Shown: positions 34,062-41,763 of the stretch, piece by piece
How positions within the stretch are numbered: position 1 is the first letter of the stretch
Layout: each line of letters starts with the position of its first letter
Origin: Spirochaetales bacterium
GTDB lineage: Bacteria; Spirochaetota; Leptospiria; Leptospirales; Leptonemataceae
Length of the DNA stretch: 64,000 nt
Direction: 5' to 3'
Assembly (NCBI GenBank): GCA_024233935.1
Contig: JACKOY010000002.1
Location: 372,001-436,000 of the forward strand
Made by a program: the position numbers and the translations under genes
Notes under the pieces: generated by a model
Told to the model about the DNA's origin: nothing
The model's input: only the letters and a program-made list of their open reading frames with translations
Databases searched by the model: none

Positions 34062-35117
34062 TCAGGCGGGGGCGCTACTGTAGCTGCGGACCTGGTTTCT
34101 TCCGTTGCGTTTGCAGACATACAGGGCCTGATCGGCCCGCTCAATCATGGTCTTATTAGTCTTTCCGTCTTGTTCGACATCGAGCACGGCCACTCCAACC
34201 GATAGGGTGACCTTCATCTCTTTACCTTCATGTTCAACGGTCATTTCTTCGATGCGCTTGCGCACGGTCTCACCCATCTCCAGCGCTGTCTCTTCGTCGG
34301 CCCCGGGCATCACCATGCAGAATTCTTCTCCGCCGTAGCGGGCGGCAAAATCCGAATGACGCGCAGAGTCGATCAGAACGCGGGCCACCGCCTTGAGAAC
34401 CTCGTCTCCCGCCTGGTGGCCGTAGGTATCGTTGAAGTTCTTGAACTTGTCCACGTCGGTCAAGAGCAGTGCCAGAGGAGTTTTTCTTCGAACAGCGCGT
34501 TCGCGCTCTTCCCGAAAGCGGCTCTGAAAGTAAGCGTGGTTCTTCAGTCCCGTCATCATGTCGACCGTGGCACGCTCGTACAAACGGGCGTTGTCGACCG
34601 CGACGCCTCCCAGGGAGGCCAGGTCCACCAGGAAGCGGCGTTCGTCGTCCGGATACTCGCCACCCACCGCCTTCTCACCGAGAACGATAAGCCCGATGAC
34701 CTTTCCTTTGGATTTCAGCGGAACAATCAATTCCACACCCATCGAGCGGATGATCTGAACTGAGGGATCTTCCCCAACATGCTCTTCCACCTCTTTGATG
34801 GTCAAAGAACGGTTATTCTGAAGGAAGTAGCTGACAAGGGGCGACTCCAGAGGAATACGATAGCTTTCGGGTTCCTGGTTCAGCTCGAAACCTTTGTACC
34901 CCGATACGAGCTGCAGTTCGTCTGAGTCCAGCTCAGGCGTTAGGAACAAAGCTGCCCGCAGCGTCTGGACCTGCGCCAGACACATATCAAGCACCGCCTG
35001 AATCAAGTATTCATAGTCGAGCGTCGAGTTGAGGGCGCGAGAAATCTCAATCAGCTGCCGCAGGTCGTAGATCTTTTTTTCGTAATGTTGAATTTCATCA
35101 GGTACGGAAAGGGACAT
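34062..35117 (-). CDS. GAF-GGDEF diguanylate cyclase
   Basis: 351 residues, soluble. A helical lead (residues 8-35), a GAF domain (about 30-175), then a GGDEF domain (185-345). The active site is RYGGEEF, and an RHSD sequence five residues before it matches the RxxD inhibitory site, so the enzyme should make c-di-GMP with product feedback. LTDVDKFKNFNDTYGH carries the metal and substrate residues. The GAF ligand is unknown. A perfect 6-bp hairpin (34019-34033) lies just downstream but has no T-run. Confidence 0.93.
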   Translation of the reverse strand: MSLSVPDEIQHYEKKIYDLRQLIEISRALNSTLDYEYLIQAVLDMCLAQVQTLRAALFLTPELDSDELQLVSGYKGFELNQEPESYRIPLESPLVSYFLQNNRSLTIKEVEEHVGEDPSVQIIRSMGVELIVPLKSKGKVIGLIVLGEKAVGGEYPDDERRFLVDLASLGGVAVDNARLYERATVDMMTGLKNHAYFQSRFREERERAVRRKTPLALLLTDVDKFKNFNDTYGHQAGDEVLKAVARVLIDSARHSDFAARYGGEEFCMVMPGADEETALEMGETVRKRIEEMTVEHEGKEMKVTLSVGVAVLDVEQDGKTNKTMIERADQALYVCKRNGRNQVRSYSSAPA

Positions 35118-35263
35118 GTCTGGTCGAGCTCCACCGGCCTGAGCCGCGCCGGCCCATGGTTCACGTTTTCTCCATCAAGCCGGGCCGTACGCAACCCAGG
35201 AAGCAAAAAAATTCTACGGTTGAAGCCCCCTGACCGCGACGGACGCCCGCCGGTTGAAACGCC

Positions 35264-35292
35264 TTGACGGGGTCGGGCGTTTTGCCTTTCAT
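35264..35292 (+). promoter_or_regulatory. Candidate promoter of the tRNA-Met pair
   Basis: TTGACG (35264-35269), a 17-base spacer and TTTCAT (35287-35292), ending 11 bases before the mature 5' end of tRNA-fMet. The spacing is ideal, and the -10 matches consensus at four of six bases. Confidence 0.5.
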
Positions 35293-35303
35293 GGTCACGA
35301 GAC

Positions 35304-35376
<73 letters not shown>

Positions 35377-35385
35377 ATGAAAGAG

Positions 35386-35407
35386 ACGGCCGGCCCATGC
35401 CGGCCGT
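35386..35407 (+). repeat. Perfect hairpin between the two tRNA-Met genes
   Basis: ACGGCCGGC (35386-35394), loop CCAT, GCCGGCCGT (35399-35407): a 9-bp perfect stem followed by TTC. It could be a weak terminator or a processing structure between the tRNAs. Confidence 0.5.
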
Positions 35408-35420
35408 TTCGGTAGAAAGT

Positions 35421-35494
<74 letters not shown>

Positions 35495-35505
35495 CCCTCC
35501 CCTTC

Positions 35506-36222
35506 TTACCGCGTTCGGGCGGGCGACGAAAGGGGTTGGCGCTTCCCTTCCAGGGAAAACGGATACTCAAGACCGCTGAGCCGCGCTATTTCCTGCATGC
35601 AATCGTGCAGAAATAGGGCTGGATCCTCGTTGCGTGTAAAGGTGCGCGGAGCGCCCGCTCTAATGATCACTTCGGTCCGTCGCAAGAACCCCCGCTTCCG
35701 ATACTCGAAGCCGATGCAGACAATTTGAAGCGCGTTGCGTGGCTTGCCGGCAATGAACCGAAATCCGGGCAAACGGCCGCGTCCCATGCGATTCACATAG
35801 TGAGTCTGCTCGGGGAACAAGACCAGACTGTGCCCATCGTGCAGGACCTCCCGGGCCAGAAGCAACTCCCGCTTGCTTGTCTCCGGATTCTTGCGATTGA
35901 TGGGGATGCCGCCCGCTTGCAGCCAGAAACCCATGTACATCGGTTTGGCCAGGCTGTCCTTCATCACACACCAGTTGTCAGGCCGGACGGCATCCAGAAC
36001 GTAACCGTAGCCGAGCGGGATGTCCTCATTTCGCTGGTGCTTCGTCAGGTAGAGGAGTGGCCCCTCGGCCGGCAGGGGCTCGGTCAGTTCGACCCTCACT
36101 CTGTAGAAAGGTCGCAGGGCGTAACGACCCAGCAATCCCAGGAACCAGCCGTTGAAACGGCGGAGGCCGGGGTGGCGGTATTTTTTGAAGTATTTTCGGG
36201 TTCGGGAAATAGAGTCGCTCAC
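35506..36222 (-). CDS. PlsC-like lysophospholipid acyltransferase
   Basis: 238 residues. The acyltransferase signature HQRNED (H-x4-D) follows LLYLTKHQ, and later blocks are GGIPINRKN and LVLFPEQTHYVNR, where the usual FPEGTR has become FPEQTH. The family acylates lysophosphatidic acid or related acceptors at the inner membrane. There is no strong membrane helix, only a hydrophobic patch near residues 25-40. It ends 12 bases after the tRNA-Met on the opposite strand. Confidence 0.85.
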   Translation of the reverse strand: MSDSISRTRKYFKKYRHPGLRRFNGWFLGLLGRYALRPFYRVRVELTEPLPAEGPLLYLTKHQRNEDIPLGYGYVLDAVRPDNWCVMKDSLAKPMYMGFWLQAGGIPINRKNPETSKRELLLAREVLHDGHSLVLFPEQTHYVNRMGRGRLPGFRFIAGKPRNALQIVCIGFEYRKRGFLRRTEVIIRAGAPRTFTRNEDPALFLHDCMQEIARLSGLEYPFSLEGKRQPLSSPARTR

Positions 36223-36298
36223 GTGGCCATAGCGAACAGTGTTTTATATAAGATCAACCAGAATTGACACGGGCCGGACAGAACAGAAGGTGGGGATT

Positions 36299-37246
36299 AT
36301 GCTATGGGCCGTGCTCGCCCCCATTGTGGGGCTGCTCCTCGTGCTTCAGGTGCTGCTTTGCGGTCCGGTATTTCAGCGGCTGGTCCGCTGGCGCTACGGC
36401 GGACACCTTTCCCTGGGTTTTCGGGGGCCGGGTTTTATTCTCCCTTTGCTCGCTTTCCGGGCCCGGGATTTTCGATTCCTGATTCACGGGGCCGACATCG
36501 ATCGGGTCTACTTCGGCTCTGAAGAAGTTCGGCTGCGTATTGACCCTGTCTTCCTGCTGTTCTTTCGCATTCGCATCGTGGACCTCCTGCTCGAAAGCCC
36601 CTACATCGAATACATCAATCGCCTGGAGTCGCACACAAAGAACCGCCTCCTGCCCCGTCGTCATCGTATTGAGATCAAAAGAGGCCGGGTTCACAACGGA
36701 GCCGTCTACGTACGCGACGAAACCATGCGGCCTACCTACCGTCTGGAACTGCGGCAGATCGAACTCTACAATATGGATATGGACGTGGCCACCTCGGTCG
36801 ATCTTTTCTTTCGGGCCGAACGCGGGGAGGCCCAGATCGCCGGCGGACGCATCGAGATCGGCAATTCCTCTCACGAAGGCTACGTGCGTCTTTGGGGCAT
36901 CACCTGGGGACAGATCATCAATCTCGAGAGTGTGCCATTCATGGGCAGCAAATTCGCCCTGGTCGCCTATCACAGTGGTGGATCGGACGGGAGGAAGGTT
37001 TACGGCCAGGTCGGATACTCAAGTTCCACGGTCGAAGAGGACCTGCCCGATCACGGCGGCAGCGAGCGCTACGGCGTCAACTTTGCCTTCGATATCGACT
37101 GGGACGATTACCGGGTCACCCTGGATCTGGGCCTGCAGCGTCTGATCGGAAATATTCTTTCCAGCGCCCAATCCAACTGGCTGACCAGCGGCATTGTGAT
37201 GAGTGGCCGCCAGGTTTTCGAACTGCTCCGCAAGCCTGAAAGCTGA
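36299..37246 (+). CDS. Membrane-anchored hypothetical protein, AsmA-like in style
   Basis: Not firmly recognised. 315 residues from the ATG 36299 (AGGTGGGG upstream). One N-terminal membrane helix (residues 3-22), then a beta-rich body with repeated short patterns (FRARDFRFLIHGADIDRVYF, RIRIVDLLLESPYIEYI, RIEIKRGRVHNGAVYVRD) typical of the AsmA/TamB-like envelope proteins that begin with a helix and continue as beta-taco. It could act in lipid transport, by inference only. It is divergent from the plsC-like gene. Confidence 0.55.
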   Translation: MLWAVLAPIVGLLLVLQVLLCGPVFQRLVRWRYGGHLSLGFRGPGFILPLLAFRARDFRFLIHGADIDRVYFGSEEVRLRIDPVFLLFFRIRIVDLLLESPYIEYINRLESHTKNRLLPRRHRIEIKRGRVHNGAVYVRDETMRPTYRLELRQIELYNMDMDVATSVDLFFRAERGEAQIAGGRIEIGNSSHEGYVRLWGITWGQIINLESVPFMGSKFALVAYHSGGSDGRKVYGQVGYSSSTVEEDLPDHGGSERYGVNFAFDIDWDDYRVTLDLGLQRLIGNILSSAQSNWLTSGIVMSGRQVFELLRKPES

Positions 37247-37333
37247 GATCCCGGACCTGAAACAGGCTTGTGGTCTCTGATCCAGCCTATCAAATCGGCG
37301 AGCGCTCCCACCTTCAGCCCGGGCACAATCAGA

Positions 37334-39010
37334 ATGTCTCTTCAAAAAAAGCTGCTCCTATCGACTGTGCCGATCTTTGCGGTAACGACGCTCTTTCTTT
37401 CCATTTTTACGTACTGGTACTCCGAACAGAACTACACACGGCTCGGAGAAAACGACCTGAGCCATATTGCCAACATGACTCTCCTGCTCTGCATTGAGTA
37501 CGAACACCTTGTGCAGGAGGGCAAACTGACGCGGGAAGAAGCCCGGCAGAAGATATCGGACGCCGTCCTGGGACCGACGCTTCCCGACGGCACGCACCAC
37601 CTGGCGGAAAGTGAAATCGCCTTCGCCGAAGAGGGCTATATCTTCATCGTCAACTCGGCCGGCATCATCCAGGCCCATCCGATACTGCCCTACGGTAACG
37701 ACCAGAGCGAGCAACCGGTCGTGCAACAAATCATAAATACCCGTAACGGAATCTATCGATACGACTGGCAGAACCGTGGCGAAACAACGCCACGCGAGAA
37801 GCTTTCGTCCGTGCGTTACTTCGAACCCTGGGACTGGTACATCAACGTCGCGACATACAAAGAAGAGTTCATCCGCCCGGCAAAGGACCAGCTGATTCTG
37901 ACGGTGGTCGTTACCGCCTTCGCGACACTGCTTTTTGTGGCGCTGCTCTTCTTCAATATCGGGCGCATCGTAGATCCACTCAAACGCCTCACCGACCTGG
38001 TGGACCGCTTCTCGATTGAAAAGCCCATGCAGATGAAGGCTGTCGGTAAGCTGAGCCAGGGTTCCAGCGAACTCGTCCGGTTGATTGATGCCTACAACCG
38101 CATGATCAGCGGATTGCAAGAGCGTATATTCATTAAAGAAACGTTCGGCCGGTACGTTTCACGCCAGGTCCAGGAGGCGATACTCAAGGATTCGATTCCT
38201 CTGCAGGGCGAAAAGAAGAGCGTCGCGATACTCTTTTCGGACCTGCGCGACTTTACGGCTCTTTCGGAATCGATCCGACCGGAAGCCACGGTGCAATTTC
38301 TCAATGAGTACTTCACGCTGATGGTGGACGTCATTGTCGGAGAAGAAGGCACGATCGATATGTTTATCGGCGACGCCATCATGTCGGTCTTCGGCGCTCC
38401 CATTGGGCATGCCGATGATGCCGATCGATGTCTGCGTTCAGCCAGAACGATGTTTCTTGCTCTTTCACGATTCAATCGTGAAAGAGCGGCCACAGGCGAA
38501 AAGATTGTACACATGGGCATTGGCATGCACTATGGAGAGGTTATCGCAGGCAATATTGGTTCGGCCAAGCGTATGGAATACACCGTCATCGGAGACACGG
38601 TCAACGTAACCTCGCGCCTGGAGAGTCTGACTTCGTTTTACGGCACGCCCGCCCTCGCCTCGGAGTCGTTTCTGGACGCCATCGACCAGAAAGAACGCCT
38701 GAACGTCTTTCGAGAGGTGGATCGCGTACGGGTCAAAGGTCGCAAGCGGCCATTTACGATCTATGAATACTTTGGCTGGATGGACGATGCGCGGGTTCAA
38801 AGCATCCAGACCAACGGCCAGGTGTATCTCGAGGCCATGCAGGCGTATCGAGCACGCCGCTGGGAACGGGGCCTGGAACTTTTCCGCCGTTGTCGGGAGC
38901 TTTTCCCCCGGGACCGGGTAAGCGAGCTGTACATCGAACGGTGCGCCGAATTCCAGAAGAACCCGCCCCCGGACGACTGGGACGGGGTATTTCAACACCA
39001 CAAGAAGTGA
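37334..39010 (+). CDS. Cache-HAMP class III nucleotidyl cyclase with TPR-like tail
   Basis: 558 residues. Membrane helix 1 (about 8-28), a periplasmic single Cache domain (30-180, EEGYIFIVNSAGIIQAHP), helix 2 (190-212), HAMP, and a class III cyclase domain (290-470). Metal-binding Asp303 and Asp347 are present, as are the Asn and Arg of GDTVNVTSRLE. The purine-selecting Lys before FIGDA is Met343. The C-terminal 80 residues contain a TPR-like unit and end in NPPPDDWDGVF. The Cache domain suggests control by a small external ligand. Start at the ATG 37334. Confidence 0.88.
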   Translation: MSLQKKLLLSTVPIFAVTTLFLSIFTYWYSEQNYTRLGENDLSHIANMTLLLCIEYEHLVQEGKLTREEARQKISDAVLGPTLPDGTHHLAESEIAFAEEGYIFIVNSAGIIQAHPILPYGNDQSEQPVVQQIINTRNGIYRYDWQNRGETTPREKLSSVRYFEPWDWYINVATYKEEFIRPAKDQLILTVVVTAFATLLFVALLFFNIGRIVDPLKRLTDLVDRFSIEKPMQMKAVGKLSQGSSELVRLIDAYNRMISGLQERIFIKETFGRYVSRQVQEAILKDSIPLQGEKKSVAILFSDLRDFTALSESIRPEATVQFLNEYFTLMVDVIVGEEGTIDMFIGDAIMSVFGAPIGHADDADRCLRSARTMFLALSRFNRERAATGEKIVHMGIGMHYGEVIAGNIGSAKRMEYTVIGDTVNVTSRLESLTSFYGTPALASESFLDAIDQKERLNVFREVDRVRVKGRKRPFTIYEYFGWMDDARVQSIQTNGQVYLEAMQAYRARRWERGLELFRRCRELFPRDRVSELYIERCAEFQKNPPPDDWDGVFQHHKK

Positions 39011-39086
39011 ACCCGGCTGATAACGTCGGTCCACACGTATAAGTCAGCCGGCTTGACATGAGTCCCGGCGCCCGAACCATCGTCCT

Positions 39087-40910
39087 ATGTCCTTATCCCG
39101 ACGCGAATTTCTGAAGCGTGGCGCCGCCCTGGGCGCCGTGGGCGGCATCGGCGGTGTTTCCGGTTACCGCCGCATTGCCTACAACGAGTACTACAGCGAT
39201 TTTCCGCACGTGCCGGAGAATCACGTGCAACTCCCGCCGAACGGGAAGTCGGTCCTGATTTTGGGCGGCGGGCTCGCCGGCCTGCAGGCGGCCTGCGAAC
39301 TTGTGGATCGCGGCTTTCGGGTCACGGTTCTTGAGAAAACCGCTCTGCCGGGGGGCAAACTCAAAGCATGGAAGGACCACAACTTCGCACGCCAGCACTT
39401 TCCAAACGGCTATACGCGCGAACATGGTCTGCACGGGGTCTGGCATTTCTACAAAAACCTGCGCGAGTTTCTGGGCCGCCATCAGGTGCCGTTGAACAAA
39501 CTCTCCGGAGATCGCTCGTTCTATTACTTCGTCGCTAATTACGGTCAGGCCGGCATGCTTCAGAACAAGATGCCCGCAGCGACCTGGCCTATGCCGTTTG
39601 ATCGGCTGCAAATGCTTTTTCAACCGGGGCTGGACATACGCCAGGCCGGGGATCTGCACCAGAAGGCCTCGCGTTGGAATATGGCGCGGGCTTCAAGCAA
39701 GCTATGGGGCTTCGATTTCGCCAATATGGAAGAGCGTCTCTACATGGATTCTCTGACGTTCTATGATTGGGCGAAGCAGCTGAACGTTCCCGAAGAATAC
39801 ATAAACCACTTCTTCGACGGCCTGGCGGACATGGGATATTTCATGAATACGCGGGAATGCAGCGCCCTGGCCGTTGCGAACTTCGTGCGCATGGGCGCCT
39901 CTCCATCGGACTCCAGGGTCGATTATTATGCCTGGCCGCCAGACGAGACTTTTCTGCAACCCATGGTGCGCCACATCATCGAACGCGGTGGGCAGGTCAT
40001 ATTCAACACGGAAGTGACCAGTCTAAAGATCGATCGTGATCGCGTACTGTCCGTTTCCACCAATCAGAATTTTCCGGCCGGCCGGGTGCGTCGTTGCCGG
40101 GTCTGCGGAAACATCATCACGGGCAGCGGTCATCACGATCACTGCCCCTTTTGTGGCGCGCACCATGACATGCTCGAAGAGGTCGGTCCGGAATTACGGC
40201 GCGTGGGACGTTACGAGGCCGACTATTTCATAACGGCCATGGATGTTCCGGGGGCCCGGCGCATCGCGTCGCGGCCCGAGCTCTTCGAAAGGCACGACTA
40301 CTTCCGGCAGATTCTGGGTTTGACCACGGCCACTATTTTGTGCGTCAATCTGCTGTACGAGAACAGCGATGCCTGGGAGCGCCGCTTCCCCGACCGCGAC
40401 TTCTGGAACGCGATTGACTTTTTTCCGACCGGCTTTCGCATTCTCGGATTCACTTCGAACTGGTCGTTCCGGCAGATCCCGGGCCTGCGGGACAAGAAGG
40501 TCGATCTGATCGAAGTGCAGGTGGCCAACTGGCAACAATTCACACGCAACTCCTTCGAGGAAATTGCCGGCGCCGTGCACCGCGAACTCAAAAAGATCGT
40601 TCCCGCTCTGCCCGAACCTTCGGAATTCTATATCAACCGCTGGGACAACTACACCGGTGCGCGACCGGGAGACGAGGCCCGCCGACCTGAAATTCAATCC
40701 CCGATCGACAACCTGCTATTTATCGGTGACTGGGTCAGTGTTCCCGAGATTTCGGTGTTCATGGAACGCACGAACGTGACAGCAAAGACGGCAACAAACA
40801 TCTTGCTGGAAAAGATCGGGCAAAGTGAAGGGCGCATCCGAATCTTGAAAAGCGGCACACCCGATTTGATCACAGACGCGCTGGGTCTATTTACGACGGT
40901 CCGGCCCTGA
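39087..40910 (+). CDS. Tat-exported FAD oxidoreductase with rubredoxin-like insert
   Basis: 607 residues. The N-terminus SRREFLKRGAALGAVGG is a twin-arginine signal, so the folded, FAD-loaded protein is exported. Then comes the FAD motif SVLILGGGLAGLQAACEL of the amine-oxidase/phytoene-desaturase group, and a C-terminal NLLFIGDWVSVPEISVFMER. Inserted near the middle is CRVCGN...CPFCGAHH (Cys337, 340, 353, 356), spaced as in the rubredoxin module of rubrerythrin. The substrate is unknown; desaturases of isoprenoids are the nearest analogy. Starts 7 bases before the next gene's ATG and is probably co-transcribed with it. Confidence 0.8.
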   Translation: MSLSRREFLKRGAALGAVGGIGGVSGYRRIAYNEYYSDFPHVPENHVQLPPNGKSVLILGGGLAGLQAACELVDRGFRVTVLEKTALPGGKLKAWKDHNFARQHFPNGYTREHGLHGVWHFYKNLREFLGRHQVPLNKLSGDRSFYYFVANYGQAGMLQNKMPAATWPMPFDRLQMLFQPGLDIRQAGDLHQKASRWNMARASSKLWGFDFANMEERLYMDSLTFYDWAKQLNVPEEYINHFFDGLADMGYFMNTRECSALAVANFVRMGASPSDSRVDYYAWPPDETFLQPMVRHIIERGGQVIFNTEVTSLKIDRDRVLSVSTNQNFPAGRVRRCRVCGNIITGSGHHDHCPFCGAHHDMLEEVGPELRRVGRYEADYFITAMDVPGARRIASRPELFERHDYFRQILGLTTATILCVNLLYENSDAWERRFPDRDFWNAIDFFPTGFRILGFTSNWSFRQIPGLRDKKVDLIEVQVANWQQFTRNSFEEIAGAVHRELKKIVPALPEPSEFYINRWDNYTGARPGDEARRPEIQSPIDNLLFIGDWVSVPEISVFMERTNVTAKTATNILLEKIGQSEGRIRILKSGTPDLITDALGLFTTVRP

Positions 40911-40917
40911 GGCACGC

Positions 40918-41691
40918 ATGCAGGCAAACTTCTTTTTGATTTTTGATACTGCCAATTGGGGCGTCTTTGCGTTTTTACTGTTGGTTGCCGGCGTTGTGTT
41001 CTGGCTTGAAAGGAGCGACCGCTTTCATCTGGCGTATAGCAAGTACCGCCGGGGCGGCACCCTCAACACCCGCGTGGCCATGACAGTTATCTACGCGCCG
41101 GCGCTGATTCTTTCCGTGCTGGGATACTTCGCCGTTCTGGCCCCGGATACACTGTACCACCGCCTGCTGTTTCTGGCCTTTGCCTTTCACTTCGCCAAAC
41201 GCGTTCTGGAATCTTTGTTTTTGCATCGTTACTCCAAACCCATGGGCTGGGGCACAACAATCATGATCAGTCTTTTGTATTCATTGATTGCCCTGAGTTT
41301 CAACGACGCCCACAATATGACCACGACGGTCCTGCAGGCCGAATCTCTGGCGCTGGCGCCGCTCTTTGTGGGTCTGGTTATTTTCCTTCTGGGTCAGGGG
41401 ATAAACTTTTATCACCACTGGATTTTGCGCAATTTGCGCGGCCAAAAAGACCAGGCCTACAAGGTGCCTGCGGGAGGACTCTTTGGCCTGGTGGCCTGTC
41501 CGCACTACCTGGGCGAAATCATCGCCTGGTTCGGGCTCGCGCTGATGTCCCGGCAACTGATCGTGTGGGGCATATTCTGGGTCATTTTTGGCTACCTGGC
41601 AGGCCGCGCCATCGGCACCCGACGCTGGTACCGCGCCCACGTTCCGGATTATCCTGAGCAGGGTCGGGCTTTGATTCCCTACCTGCTGTAA
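40918..41691 (+). CDS. Steroid 5-alpha-reductase family integral membrane protein
   Basis: 257 residues with about six membrane helices. The C-terminus has the family hallmarks: KVPAGGLFGLVACPHYLGEI, WYRAHVPDYP and RALIPYLL; HFAKRVLESLF lies in the middle. Members reduce C=C bonds of steroids, trans-2-enoyl-CoA or polyprenols with NADPH at a membrane. The pairing with a periplasmic FAD oxidoreductase 7 bases upstream suggests a shared lipid-type substrate. Confidence 0.82.
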   Translation: MQANFFLIFDTANWGVFAFLLLVAGVVFWLERSDRFHLAYSKYRRGGTLNTRVAMTVIYAPALILSVLGYFAVLAPDTLYHRLLFLAFAFHFAKRVLESLFLHRYSKPMGWGTTIMISLLYSLIALSFNDAHNMTTTVLQAESLALAPLFVGLVIFLLGQGINFYHHWILRNLRGQKDQAYKVPAGGLFGLVACPHYLGEIIAWFGLALMSRQLIVWGIFWVIFGYLAGRAIGTRRWYRAHVPDYPEQGRALIPYLL

Positions 41692-41763
41692 ACCAAAGGC
41701 CACGTCTCTGCAATCACGTAGACCGTCGCCAGCTAGCGACTTTCGCAGCCGCGCTAAAGGATT

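Noticed and set aside
36264..36295. TTGACA at 36264 as a promoter for the AsmA-like gene
   Set aside because: No acceptable -10 box lies 16-18 bases downstream.
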